Of a stretch of DNA of 64,000 nucleotides, positions 43,268 through 55,302 are shown piece after piece. The position numbers and the translations under genes are program-made. Under the pieces are notes generated by a model that was not told the origin of the DNA, did no database searches, and was given only the letters and a program-made list of their open reading frames with translations. Numbering within the stretch: the first letter of the stretch is position 1; every line of letters begins with the position of its first letter. Source of the DNA: Antilocapra americana (Eukaryota > Chordata > Mammalia > Artiodactyla > Antilocapridae); the NCBI GenBank assembly GCA_007570785.1, contig ML664161.1, positions 1,749,821-1,813,820 on the forward strand. Reading direction: 5' to 3'.

Positions 43268-45929
43268 ATAATAATAATAATGTCTGTGGTCTAGTAAAAG
43301 ATGTACCAGCATACCAATGTCAATTTATTGGTTTTGATATTGTACTATAGTTTTATGTCTCCATTGGGAGAATCTAGGTGAAGGTACAAAAATATCTTTG
43401 TACTATTTTTTCAAATTCCCATGAGTCTCTAGTGATTTAACAATGAAAAGTTAAAAAGTTTATTACATATTCAATAATTAGTATTATTAAAACCCTGTTA
43501 ATCTATTTACCTTCTTAATGGACACTTTAAAAAATTCTAATTTTAGTAAAAAATACTTATTTAATTGCGGTTTCATGCCATTTAACTACACATTTGATGA
43601 ATATGTGGATGGGTGTGACCTTTTAAAGTCAGAAAAACTGAACTTATAACACAGAGAGATTTAGTGGTGAAAAGGAGGACTATAAAAATAAATGGATGTT
43701 TATAAACATAACTTCTTTCCACTGATATCAAATTGGGCTTTAATTAAATATAATTCTCATAAATCAGCCTATTAGCTAATCAATTGAGAGAGTACACTGA
43801 AAAGTTACTCTTTCTTTTATAAATAAATTCTTTGTATTTATCTAGCAGAAACAGTATTTTAATTAGCTGACATGATGTGTCTTATCAATGTTTAAAAAGA
43901 ATATTAATAATATATTAATACCTTGCTGCATAAAGAGACCTTCTGGATTCTTAGATTATTGATTATGTAGCTGATGGTTAAGCATTAATGAACCATCTTT
44001 TTTCCTAATGTTCAAGTTTCTTCCTATTTAGAAGTCCTGTTCTCAAGGAGACACATTTATTTTTGCAGGTCATCAATGCGCCATTTAGTGCATCATTAAT
44101 TTAATAGAGAATGTCTGTTCTAGTGTACTAAATGCTATCCCAGAATCCAAATGTTGTTTAGCAAATATAACAATAGCCAGGAATTTTGAGGAAACAATGT
44201 TGGATTCCAAAGTGAGTAAACCAAAATTTGTGTTATAACTTGCATTGTGAATAAATCCAGGTAGGGCTTAAAGGAAACCAATCACTGCTTATAAATCATG
44301 GGTTTTAGAAGAGACGAGTAGCCTAGTATGAAATAAGAATGTAATGTCAGAAGATGAGTTGAAAAACAATTCTTTAAGAATCCAATAGTCTAACGTTAGA
44401 GTTAATATTCTTTCAATATATCACCTAATAAGAAATGGAAAATGGAAGCTTAGTGATATTAGATATTGGAATGCTGCTAGTGAACAAATCTAGATGCTCT
44501 TTCTTCATAATCATTTTAAAGAATAAATTCTATCTAATTTTCTGTTACTCTTCTTTTTTCCATGATTCTACTTTTTCTTGCCATCTTACTCTTTACTTAC
44601 TTTGTTCAATGTTGTATATGGTATTCATTATGTTATTTCATAATTTCTAAATCTTTAAATTATTAATGTTTAAAATATTAGTGTTTGATCTATTTTTTCA
44701 ACAAATATTCAATGAATATCTATTATTTTTCAAGTACATTATTTTGGAATGGAAACAGAGATGAATGAAACATAGCTGCTTCCATCAAATAAACTGATTC
44801 AACTAGAAAATGAGTTAAAGTATGAGTATTTATCATATGGTACTACCAGTGCTATTTTTGTATTACTTTAACTGCTTACCATATATTTTTGTGTTACCTT
44901 AATTATCATATCTATGTTGCATCTGTTGATGCCCAGCTATTGAATTGCATAAGAAAGAAAGCTACAGATAAAATTAGGTTTCTTTTTTTTTTAAGGCCAT
45001 CTGCAGAATTTTTAAACTCACCTCTTGCAATATTTCACAATAATCTCTACATCATATGTTACATCTTTCAGACTTGATGCTTGTGATAACAATGAGCTTA
45101 CTTCCTTTGGGAAACCGTGAAATGTCTCAGTAAGAAGGTGATTAAAGTAGATTATATTAGAATTTGGTCTTGTATAAGGTGATTTCAGGAAAGGATCAAC
45201 GGATTGAGGATTACTCTTAGATTGGTAATTGTCAAGAAGCAAAGATAAGTCTCCTTCTTGGGTATTTTAAATATCTTGTTGAGGAAGCTGGAATAATGGA
45301 AGGAGGCTAAAGTTCCAACTGGTTAAGGAGCAAAAGTGACTCAAGTTATCAGGGGAAGTTATGTTTAGTGATTTTTATGGTTTGCATAGTAACTTTATTC
45401 TTAGGCATGATTAAGGAGTAGTTTAATACTAGACTCCCTTTGTCACTGTAGCAAAGTGACCTTATCTAATTAGCAATTTATGAGAATGTTTAAGCTCAAC
45501 AGATATACACCAAGACCTAGCAGTTCTTGCCACATATGCTCCTGGTTGTCTGACTGCTTTTCTTATTCTTAGGATACTATTACCATCCTAATAGTTTTAA
45601 GTTAGGAGACTGAAGCTTAAAGAAGTAACTAAATTTCAGTTCTACAAGCAATAGGATGAAGTTCACACTAGTTTATTATTATTATTATTATTTCTGGGAG
45701 ATATCAAATTTTCAAAAAATTAATGTTATCTAGAAAATTTATAAATTTTTTACGCAAGGACTTCAAAATGGCATATGTATCTAGAGTTTCAAAATACATG
45801 AGGCAGTAGCTAAGAGATTTTGTAGATGAAATGTACAAATTCAGAATCTTTGGAGGCTTTGAAATTTCTTTCCCAGTAATTGACAGAAAAGGTAGAAAAA
45901 ATATCATTAACTTCATTGAATTTATGTTT
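43268..45929. other. Unassigned DNA, 2.7 kb, with old relics
   Basis: 44695-44800 (CAACAAATATTCAATGAATA onward) looks like an L2 3' end. 45575-45660 (GAGACTGAAGCTTAAAGAAG) looks like an antisense MIR. A (TTA)n tract sits at 45672-45691. No gene recognised. Confidence 0.5.
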
Positions 45930-46390
45930 ATAAAATACTCCAGCCAATAATAATAGCCAGGTATATATCCTTCTCAATAGCATATAAAGTATTCACTAAT
46001 GAAAGCCATATTCTGGGCCATAATGCAAACCTTTACAAATATAAGACAATGTAAATAATACCAAGTACATTCAGTAAATAAGAGTCAAACAAAAAAAATT
46101 AATACCAAAAATGTATCTGGACATTGAGATGCATATTCCCACACATGAGTCAAAGAATTCCACATATGAGTCAAATTTCAAAAGAAATTTTTATAGTTGA
46201 ACTGAATAAAAAATGAAAATGCAACAGAATAAAATTTGTGGGATATAGCTAATGTGGAAATTAGAGGTAAAGTGTAGTAGTAAATGTATATGATAGAAAG
46301 GAAGCCAAAACTAAGATAAGTATCCTAAGCTTCAATTTTAAGAAATTAGGGAGACCAAATAAAATACAAAGAAAATATAAAAACAAATAA
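45930..46390 (+). mobile_element. L1 ORF2 fragment (endonuclease/RT linker), sense
   Basis: TTCTGGGCCATAATGCAAAC and AACAGAATAAAATTTGTGGG followed by ATATAGCTAATGTGG match the conserved L1 ORF2 stretch (gcaac..aatctgtgggatgcagctaaagc type). It is the same strand and order as 46985-47500, so both may be one old L1 split by a SINE and an LTR. Confidence 0.8.
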
Positions 46391-46391
46391 T

Positions 46392-46632
46392 TGGGATTTC
46401 TCTGATGGTCTAATGATTAAGACTCCAAGCCACCAAGGCAGGAGGCACAGGTCTACAATTCGGGAGATCCAGGTTCAATCCCTGAGTCAGGAAAATCTCA
46501 TGGAGAAGGAAACGGCAACTCACTCCAGTATTCTTGCCTGGAAAGTCCCATGGACTGAGGAGCCTGGTAGGCTACAGTCTACGGGGTCGCAAAGAGTCAG
46601 ACACGACTAAGCGACTTCACTTTCACTTTCTA
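46392..46632 (+). mobile_element. Bov-tA SINE
   Basis: GGGATTTCTCTGATGGTCTA head, B-box region GGTTCAATCCCTGAGTCAGG and the CGACTTCACTTTCACTTTC 3' end. Extra sequence (CAGGTCTACAATTCGGGAGA) lies in the head. The intact 3' end resembles the young copy at 7506-7725. Confidence 0.94.
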
Positions 46633-46639
46633 GTCATAC

Positions 46640-46935
46640 TGACTGTGGTAAAAAGACTCTTGAGTGGTCCCCATGATCACTGCCTCCTATGTTTTCTCCC
46701 TTTGTGTGTGTGTTGGGGGGGGGGGGGCTAAAATTTGCTTCTAACAATAGAATATGGAGAAAGTGATGGGATGTCTGTCCCACGATTGCCTTATATTACT
46801 TAGGTCTCTGTCTTACTAGCAGAAACTCTCCTCGCTGGAAATAAGGGGCCCTGTTGAGGAATCCCACATGGAAAGAAAGTATGGCAGCCTTGGGGAAATG
46901 GAGTCTGACCCTAGAGCTGAGTGCTGCTTCAGCTA
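46640..46935 (+). repeat. MLT1-type (ERVL-MaLR) LTR fragment
   Basis: CTTCTAACAATAGAATATGG followed by AGAAAGTGATGGGATGTC, then GTCTCTGTCTTACTAGCAGA and a GGAAAGAAAGTATGGCAGCC block, in the order of mammalian MLT1 LTRs. A run of 13 G (46715-46727) follows a GT repeat inside it. Confidence 0.7.
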
Positions 46936-46984
46936 TATATATGTAGTTTGTGATATATATATAAACCCATATTTACATATATGT

Positions 46985-47500
46985 AATTTGTGATATATTA
47001 TACATCATGACCAAGTAAGTTTTAACCTAAGAATTCAAAGCTGATTAACAATCAAAAAACAACAAATATAATTTGTCATATCTACAAAACTCAACAGATG
47101 CAGAAAGAGCTTTTGGCATCCAAATATGATAAACACTCTCTATAAACTAGGAATAAAAACAAACTTTAATAGAACATAATTTAGCAAGAAATAGCAGCTA
47201 ATTATTAATTCATGGTCCAATATGAATGATTCTTAAATGCATTTTGATAAGCATAAGCAGCCAGACCCATAAAGCTGCATATTGTGTGATTCCTTTTATG
47301 ATGTGACTTTCTGGAAAAGTCAAAACTCTTTGGAAAGAAAATATACCAATGGTTGTTAAGAGATTGGGGAAGTGGGAAGTTTTAACTCTCAGGTAGTTGC
47401 AGTAGATACATACCTCTTTCAGTTTTTCAAAACCTGCAGAAGTATGTGTCATAAACAGTAAACCATAATGTGGGCTAATATTGAAAAATTAACCAGGATA
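46985..47500 (+). mobile_element. L1 ORF2-to-3' UTR fragment, sense, internally deleted
   Basis: CATGACCAAGTAAGTTTTAA to CTCAACAGATGCAGAAAGAG is the L1 RT region. The end (TGCATATTGTGTGATTCCTT, GACTTTCTGGAAAAGTCAAA) is the junction of ORF2 and 3' UTR. About 1.5 kb of usual L1 sequence between them is missing. Confidence 0.82.
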
Positions 47501-47822
47501 TGGGAAGAAACTGTAGTAAAATCAAACTGTAGCAAATGAAACTAACTATATTACAAATGTGCTTGATAAAACACATTCCATAACCTCATCAGAGAAAACA
47601 GGGAGAAGGAAACAGATAAAGGTTACTTAGGAGAACTTTTTGAGCTAGATACAGTAACACAAAAAACAAACAAAAATCTATACATAAATACTCTACTATA
47701 GTGGGTAAATGGGTTTCTTGTAGAAGTATAGCTTAGCAATTGAATCTATTTTATATGTAAACTAGGGTTGAAAAGATACATGTATATATTGTAGATAATG
47801 AAGGCCAAATTTGTTACTGTAA
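47501..47822. other. Unassigned DNA
   Basis: AT-rich, nothing recognised. Confidence 0.5.
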
Positions 47823-47831
47823 AAAACAAGT

Positions 47832-48143
47832 AACGAGAACCCAACATGCGAGACAGCAAAAGGAACGCAGATGTATAGAATAGACTCGTGGACTCTGTAA
47901 ATGAGAGAAAGGGTGGGATGATATGGGAGAATGGCATTGAAACATGTTAATTATCATATGTATAATCAATCGCCAGCCCAGGATTGATTCTCGGTGCTGG
48001 TGCATTGAGATTTCCCGGGGAGGTGGGAGGAGGGAGGGGGGAGGGAGGGGGGGAGGGAGGGGTTTCTGGAGGGGGTGCATATGTAAACCCATGGTGATAT
48101 TATGGCATTGTATGGCAAAAACAATAAAAGGGAGAAAAAAAAT
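47832..48143 (+). mobile_element. Bovine-type L1 3' UTR, 5'-truncated
   Basis: CGAGAACCCAACATGCGAGA, TTGAAACATGTTAATTATCA and CCATGGTGATATTATGGCAT with an A-rich end. AAAACAAGT at 47823-47831 recurs at 48144-48152. Closely similar to 42960-43250 in the same orientation. Confidence 0.93.
48017..48062 (+). other. Long G-rich tract in the L1 3' UTR
   Basis: About ten G runs of three or more in 46 bases (GGGGAGGTGGGAGGAGGG start). Longer than the homologous tract at 43151-43186. Strong G-quadruplex potential on the plus strand. Confidence 0.85.
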
Positions 48144-48152
48144 AAAACAAGT

Positions 48153-48657
48153 TACAATAATCAAGGCAGGAAAGATAGATGAACATTATATTTGTGGAGT
48201 AATGTCTGATATTAGATAGACTAATAAATATATATATGTGTGTACATGGTTTTTATATGTATATATATATTAGCAACTGTTTATATTTTATATAAATTTT
48301 TATATTTTATACCTGTTTATATATTTATTGTATATAGTAAAACTAGGAAATACATAAAACATAAATTAACAAATGTAAATATATGTATTACATTATATAT
48401 ATATTCTAGTTTTGACTGTTGAAAAAAACATGAAATTAGACACCATGCTATCTGTGATCACATCTAGCATCCAGATCTAGGTTTCTAATATTACCTTTCA
48501 AAAAACGAAACCAGTCTTAATTCCAGAAAAGGGGTAGGGAAAATATGAGTCTGGAGCATTTTGTACTACCAGAGAATGTAAAGCAAAACAAACTAAGAAA
48601 CAAGCAGTGCCATGTTCAAAGGACATAGGAGCCAACAAGAAAGAGCTGAGATAGGCT
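48153..48657. other. AT-rich DNA with (TA)n tracts
   Basis: 48225-48420 is made of TATA-type low-complexity runs. No gene recognised. Confidence 0.6.
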
Positions 48658-49015
48658 TCAGTTCAGTTCAGTCCAGTTCAGTTGCTCAGTCGTGTCTGAC
48701 TCTTTGCAACCCTATGAATCACAGCACACCAGGCCTCCCTGTCCATCACTAACTCCCGGAGTCCACCCAAACCCATGGCCATCAAGTCGATGATGCCATC
48801 CAACCATCTCATCCTCTATCATCCCCTTCTCCTCTTGCCCTCAATCTTTTCCAGCATCAGGATCTTTTCGAATGAGTCAGCTCTTCGCATGATGTAGGCA
48901 AAGTATTGGAGTTTCAGCTTCAACATCAGTCCTTCCAATGAACACCCAGGACTGATCTCCTTTAGGATGGACTGGTTGGATCTCCTTGCAGTCCAAGGGA
49001 CTCTCAAGAGTCTTC
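48658..49015 (-). mobile_element. BovB 3' end / ART2A, antisense
   Basis: Starts with the terminal TTCAGTTCAGTTCAGTCCAG repeat and GTTGCTCAGTCGTGTCTGAC, and runs to TCTCAAGAGTCTTCTCTTAA. About 358 bp. The open minus frame 49145-48819 reads the BovB C-terminal block RRLLRVPWTARRSNQSILKE. Confidence 0.93.
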
Positions 49016-49563
49016 TCTTAAGTAGGAATAATTTGAGTAAATAAATAAATAATGATAATATTGGCTTATAGTATAAAATAAATGCAGTGAGTCCATATGA
49101 TGTAAATAAATAATTGAATAAATAAACAAAGGAGTGAAGGAACAAATCTTTCCTGCAGAATAGTTTTAATTAAAGAATGTAAAAGTAATGAGATAAATGA
49201 AAAATGACTGTGATTCAACATAGTAACCATTTCTGTCAGTAAAATACATCAGTAAAGGCTTAAATTAGTGTACAAAAATTTAAGGAGAAATAAAATATCT
49301 AAGGAACTTCAAAGCATCTCCCTCCAAATATACATTAATTAATTTTAATTTACATTTACAGATTTGTTGATACCCCTTCTAGCAGCTAGAGCTTAATTTC
49401 CCTTCTCTTGAATATAATCTGTCTTAGTTATTTGCTTCCAATGAATGGAGTATGGTGTGGGTAAATTAATAATTTTACATGGGGAAACCTACTAGTCCTT
49501 TAGTCAAAAGATCAAAATTTTCATTATCAGTGATGTTGTGTTGATATTATCTACTTCCTAATA
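49016..49563. other. Unassigned DNA
   Basis: AT-rich, with an AATAAATAAATAAT-type run near 49037-49052. Nothing else recognised. Confidence 0.5.
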
Positions 49564-49660
49564 TGGGACTTCCATGGTTCTCAGATGGTGAAGAATCTGC
49601 CTGCAAAGAAGGAAACCCAGGTTTAATCCCTGGGTCTATGAAAAAGGCATTCTTCCCAAA
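49564..49660 (+). mobile_element. Bov-tA SINE, truncated
   Basis: GGACTTCCATGGTTCTCAGA head and GGTTTAATCCCTGGGTCTAT B-box region. The BovA body is lost after GCATTCTTCCC. Confidence 0.82.
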
Positions 49661-51955
49661 AGTTTATAAACTCACTCTAATAATAAAATGTTTTATACAC
49701 CCAAACTGAAGGTCATTCTATTATACATTTCACTGATATTTTGGTGACTATTAAGTGGTAGACTCTTTTTGAAGACCAATCTATTTGTTCTTGTCTCAAG
49801 TAATTTTTCTGTGGATTAAAACTTCATCATCCATTTATCAAGTCAAAAGTGTCCAAGTTCATGAGACTCACATATTTCACAAAGCAGTCAGGTTCTTACT
49901 CACCAATTCAAGTGGTATGTTAAAATATGTAACCCAAACCCTCATGGTACTATTTCTGGAAGCAAAAATCTGGCAAATTATTCTTATCAGATGATCTCAT
50001 TTCTATCCCCAGGATTAAAAAGGATCATGATATTCTTTAATTTGGCTAAACTAGTACTTCCAGCAGTGTTTTATTTGGGCAAATGGCCAGTAGGACAATT
50101 TTTATTTACTCTATTTTATTTCTCCAGCCTACACTACTTGGCAATGGAGTCTTAAGATATATCTGATTTTTTATATACATTGCAGTATATAAGATTGTCA
50201 GCTGGAAAAATGCTGTAAAGTTGAGACCCTGAGTCTTTTTGAATAGGCGCTTAGGTTGAAGTCTTTGGGTGAGAAGCTATCACTCCCCAGTGATATGTGG
50301 CTGACAACACATTCTGCCAGTCAATGGTGAGAGTGTTGACATTTTTTTAGAAGGATATCAAAAGTAGTTTTTTCAATAATTCTCAACGGCTTTCATTATC
50401 TTTTACCACTGGCTAAGAATCTAGTAGAACTTCTCACTTTTTTTGCCTTTCCTTACAATGTAAGTGTATGAAAACAGAAGAATGAGTTTGGCTGAAAAAA
50501 TAAAAGCTTAATGTTTAAAGGAACATCACTATTTATGACCAAAATCTCTCAAATATTCATGGAGCAACAAGTAAATTTAACCACGAGGATAACAACTATA
50601 ACCATCGCTTTGATGCTCTGGGAGGAGGGCCATTGGTAGCACCTTAGAGGTCAGAGTCCAGAATCAGAGTGCATCTAAGTTAGCTGTGACTAGAAAACTG
50701 ATAATGGCAAAACAAAATTCAAAAAGGGAGATGATGTCTATGTGATTACTCTCAGAAGCAGGGATGCAGTTTTTCTGTGCTAACACAGCAGTGATCAATA
50801 GAAACCCAGGCATTTCTAGGGAATCACAAGACAGGGCCGAAAATAACCCATATCTCCAAAGGCTTACCAAATGTTCAGGTGAAATAGATACATAAAGTGA
50901 TTATTATAGTATCTGATGTAGCAAAGCTAGATAAAAATTATTATTGGAGAATAGAGGAAACATACATTATCTATACATTGGGAGATTGGGGGTCTTTCTA
51001 TTAAAGAAAGATTTCTGGTAGAATGTCCTGAGAGAGATGGCAATATGAGCCCAGGTGGAGTCCCCAAACAGTATGCTGTATGTATAGAGAACTCTAAGCC
51101 ATTCCGAGCAGCAGGATTGTCAAATTCAAGACTGAGAGCAGCAGATACAGATGCTGGAGAGACAGACAGTTTAAATCAGTGGAGACACTCTCGATCATCC
51201 AATCTGAATTCCATCATCTAATTTGAATAAATTCTCAATTTACTATCATATGATCATATAAAACTGATTCGCAGTTTATTTCCACTTAGAACATAATTGA
51301 TTTTATATTTCTTGAGGTCTAATTTCTCCATAAGAGATAGTAAGGAGTTTACTAATCATATGATTACTTGATATGATATCTTCATTTTTTTTTCTATTGT
51401 CTTCAACACTTTTCACTATACATGTTAGGAACTAAAGAATTAAATAACTATAAATTTCTTGAACTGAACCCCAGAATATTTCCAAAGCTCAGGTTTCTCA
51501 CCCTACTTATTTTATATGATTACACTAGCATAATATATGTGAATGAAGCATTTACTGAAAATTGTAAGTGATGAGTTTAAAAATCTGGATGGTTGTGAAA
51601 ATCTGACAAAGTTGAGTGCCAAATATGCCTACTTTTCAGTGTATAAAACGTATTAGAATGTGTTATGTGTCAGTTGATTGTTTCTCTAGAGAAAGATTGA
51701 AAATGAAATGTAAGGAAAAAAGAGGAGAGTGTTTGCATCACCATTTCAGATTTGCATGCTTGCTGTTTTTGTTTTTATCCTTCAATTTTCATAGTTTCCA
51801 AGGAGAGGGGAAATGTGAAAAGAGTAATCTTTGAAGAACTCAGAGTAATAAATATGCATGAGCCTTTTTTCCAATTATTGTGGAAATTGCTTTTGTATTT
51901 TACTTTAGATTTTATATTAAGGTGTTATAATTACCAGATTACATGTGAGTAAGCT
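49661..51955. other. Unassigned DNA, 2.3 kb
   Basis: No gene recognised. Open frames 49785-49994, 50664-50870 and 51616-51834 are each ~70 codons and motif-free. Confidence 0.5.
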
Positions 51956-52128
51956 GAACAAAGGAGAAAAGGAAAGATATACCCATTTGAATGCAGAGGC
52001 CCAAAGAATAGCAAGGAGAGATAAGCAGGCCTTCCTCAACGATCAGTGCAAAGAAATAGAGGAAACCAATAGAATGGAAAAGACTAGAAATCTCTTCAAG
52101 AAAATTAGAGACACAAAGTGAATATTTC

Positions 52129-52509
52129 ATGCAAAGACAGGCTCAAAAGGACAGAAATGGTATTGACCTAGGGGAAGAAGAAGATATTAAGAAGAGTTGG
52201 CAAGAATACATAGAAGAACTGTACAAAAAAGATCTTCATGACCCAGATAATAACAGTGGTGTGATCACTCACCTAGAGCCAGACATCCTGGAATGTGAAG
52301 TCAAGTGGGTCTTAGAAAGCATCACTATAAACAAAGCTAGTGAAGGTAATGGAATTCCACTTGAGCTATTTCAAATCCTAAAAGATGATGCTGTGAAAGT
52401 GCTGCACTCAATATGCCAGCAAATATGGAAAACTCGGCAGTGGCCACAGGACTGGAAAAGGTCAGTTTTCATTCCTATCCCAAAGAAAGGTAATGCCAAA
52501 GAATGCTGA
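52129..52509 (+). pseudogene. BovB RT N-terminal fragment
   Basis: A 126-codon frame with EEDIKKSWQEYIEELYKKD, EPDILECEVKWVLESI and WKRSVFIPIPKKGNAKEC, ending at a TGA in place of the conserved Ser codon after NAKEC. No catalytic residues are included. Confidence 0.85.
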
Positions 52510-52883
52510 AACTGCCGCACAATTGCACTCATCTCACACACTAATAAAGTATGGCCAAAAATCTCCAAGCCAGGCTTCAAAAATAGATGAACCATGAACT
52601 TCCAGATGTTCAAGCTGGATTTAGAAAAGGCAAAGGAACCAGAGATTAAATTGCCAACATCTGCTGGATCATCAAAAAAGCAAGAGAGTTCCAGAAAAAC
52701 ATCGATTTATGCTTTATTGACTATGTCAAAGCCTTTGACTGTGTGAATCACAACAAACTGTGGAAAATTCTGAAAGAGATAGGAATACCAGATCAACTGA
52801 CCTGCCTCTTGAGAAACCTATAGGCAGGTCAGGAAGCAGCAGTTAGAACTGGACATGGAACAACAGACTGGTTCCAAATAGGA

Positions 52884-53156
52884 GTGTGTCAAGGCTGTAT
52901 ATTGTCACCCTGCTTATTTAACTTCTATGCAGAGTACATCATGAGAAACACTGGGCTGAAAGAAGCACAAGCTAGAATCAAGATTGCAGGGAGAAATATA
53001 AATAACCTCAGATATGCAGATGACACCACCCTTATGGCAGAAAGTGAAGAACTAAAGATCTTCCTGATGAAAGTGAAAGAGGAGAGGAAAAAAGTTGGCT
53101 TAAAGCTCAACATTCAGAAAACTAAAATCATGGCATCCAGTCCCATCACTTCATGA
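52884..53156 (+). pseudogene. BovB RT fragment with intact YADD motif
   Basis: A 90-codon frame with CQGCILSPCLFNFYAEYIMR (motif B) and NNLRYADDTTLMAES (motif C, the two catalytic Asp). It is the best preserved catalytic block among the BovB copies here, but motif A is outside the frame and the upstream ORF is broken. Confidence 0.88.
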
Positions 53157-53783
53157 CAAATAGATGGACAAACGGTGGAAACAGTGGCTGACTTTATTTT
53201 TAGGGGCTCCAACATCACTGCAGATGGTGACTGCAGCCATGAAATTAAAAGACACTCCCTCCTTGGAAGAGAAATTATGACCAATCTAGACAGTATATTA
53301 AAAAGCAGAGACATTACTTTGCCAACAGAGGTCTGTCTATTCAAGGTTATGGTTTTTCCAGTAGTCATGTATGAATATGAGTTGGACTATAAAAAGAGCT
53401 GAGCACCAAAGAATCTGTGCTTTTCAACTGTGGTGTTTGAGAATCTCTTGGACTGCAAGGAGATCCAACCAGTCCATCCTAAAGGAGATCAGTCCTGAAT
53501 GTTCATTGGAAGGACTGATGTTGAAGCTGAAACCAATACTTTGTCCACCTGATATGAAGAGCTAGCTGACTCATTGGAAAAGACCCTGATGCTGGGAAAG
53601 ATTGAAGGCGAGAGGAGAGGGAGGTGACAGGGGATGAGGTGGTTGGATGGTATCACCGACTCAATAGACATGGGTTTGTGTCAACTCCAGGAGTTGGTGA
53701 TGGACAGGGAAGCCTGGCATGCTGCAGACCATGGGGTCACAAAGAGTCGGACATGACTGAGTGACTCAACTGATCTGAACTGA

Positions 53784-54865
53784 AGCTGGATCTACATAGA
53801 TGTCTTCTCATGTCAATTGGGAAATACAAAATAAGCATATTGGGCAGAATATATCCAGTGTAATCTGTGGTAAATTCCAGAGCTCATTTTCATACATACA
53901 AATAAAATTAGCATTTTCAAAATATATAACTCAGTCATCTTTTGACTTTTTGAGAACTCAATTCAATTTGTACTTGTGTTTCTGTTTCTTCATGTAGGGC
54001 TCCTTGAGCTCCAAGAAAGAGGACAAAGCAAGTTAGGTTATAGTCATAAAGGATATTCTTAGAATGATATAACATGAAGATTCTTAGAGTGGTATAACAT
54101 GACACAGTGTTGTAAAGCCTCACAGGGGCTTGAAAAGGCTGACTCCAGGAACTAGCAAGTCCTGAGAAATCAAGGATGTTGTTCTCTATCCTCAATCTTC
54201 ATTTTGTTCTTGCTGCCCCTATTGTCTCTGTCTGCCTCTCAGTATTCTTCTTTATTAAAAATTATATCTTTCTCTGTTTCTTTCTCCTGTTTTCTTTTTT
54301 ATCTGCTTCGTTCTGTTTCATCTGACTGACCTTCAATGCTCCCAGCCTGTTCTTCCTTCTACATGACTTTATGATTCACAGGCTTGGTAGAAACTCACTA
54401 GAAACAATCAATTTCAGCTTCAGATTCCAGATGGTGATTCCAATTGGTATGGCTGATCAGGCTATTCATCATGGTTCAATAACCCATGGTTCTGAAGCAG
54501 GACCTTATGACTTGGAAAGAGACTCCTTAAAAAAGTCACTTAGGAGTCCTTGAAAAGGAGGCATTAGAGTGGGAAGAAAGTGTTGGAGGAGAAATAATTG
54601 TTAATTCTGATAAATGGGATCTGTCTTGGGTTTCCACAGGACAAATGTAAAGTTGAGGAAGATTTTTCTTCCTGTTGAGGCTGAAAATGTGTTTTTTTTT
54701 TTCCCCAGGATTTTCAATTAATACATTTTACAAGACAGATCAAGGCCCTTTTGCTCTTCCAAGAGATGAGTTTCTACATAATAATATCAGGAATTCTATT
54801 GATCCTCCCTTAATTGAATGGAAAGATCAAGACGTTTAGACTACAATAGCCCAATAAGCAGGCGT
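53784..54865. other. Unassigned DNA with a short tandem duplication
   Basis: 54051-54102 holds two ~26-bp units, ATTCTTAGAATGATATAACA and ATTCTTAGAGTGGTATAACA. The 60-codon frame at 54371-54553 shows no known domain. A T run lies at 54690-54701. Confidence 0.45.
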
Positions 54866-54995
54866 GCTTAGAGGCTCAGTCATGCCGCATTCTTTGTGAT
54901 CCCATGGACTATAGCCTGCTAGTCTTGTCTGTCCATAGGGATTCTCCAGGCAAAACTACCCAAGTGAGTTGCCAGGCCCTCCCCCAGGGGATAAG
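54866..54995 (-). mobile_element. Bov-tA SINE, antisense, truncated
   Basis: CTTAGAGGCTCAGTCATGCC to TCCCCCAGGGGATAAGC covers the BovA body only. Diverged. Confidence 0.78.
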
Positions 54996-54999
54996 CATG

Positions 55000-55302
55000 T
55001 AGACCTCAGATTAATTGGAACCAGAAGACTGATGATTAAGATTTCCTAAACATTACCTTTTTCCCTCACCACCAACCGATCATAAGGAAGCCCATGAACT
55101 GCTAACACTTCCTGCAACCTTTCCCCCAATGTTGCTTTAAAAACATTGAAAGACATCAGGGGTTTGTGTCTTTTGAGCATTAGCTGTCTGTTCTTCTCAG
55201 TGCCCTATAATAAATGTTGTACTTCCCTTTGCCACAACCCAGTGTCAGTAGGTTGGCTTTACTGCACATAGGAGAGCTTTCCCAAGTGCAATTTTGTAAC
55301 AC
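55000..55302 (+). repeat. Solo ERV LTR, 3' part
   Basis: AACATTGAAAGACATCAGGG, GTGTCTTTTGAGCATTAGCT and the AATAAA signal (55209-55214) precede a U5-like block (AACCCAGTGTCAGTAGGTTG, CCCAAGTGCAATTTTGTAACA). The arrangement fits R and U5 of a class I LTR ending near 55302. The 5' edge is unclear and no internal retroviral sequence follows. Confidence 0.6.

Larger units (their letters stand above)
51956..53783 (+). mobile_element. BovB LINE, 3' 1.8 kb
   Basis: From GAACAAAGGAGAAAAGGAAA to GTGACTCAACTGATCTGAAC. Both the RT N-terminal block (52129-52509) and the motif B/C block (52884-53156) are open. RT motif A (GACTATGTCAAAGCCTTTGAC) lies between them, outside either frame, and TGTGTGAATCAC replaces the usual TGTGTGGATCAC. 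Endonuclease is absent. Inactive. Confidence 0.95.

Noticed and set aside
47944..48219. Frame rich in Gly and Arg
   Set aside because: It is a translation of the G-rich tract of the L1 3' UTR.
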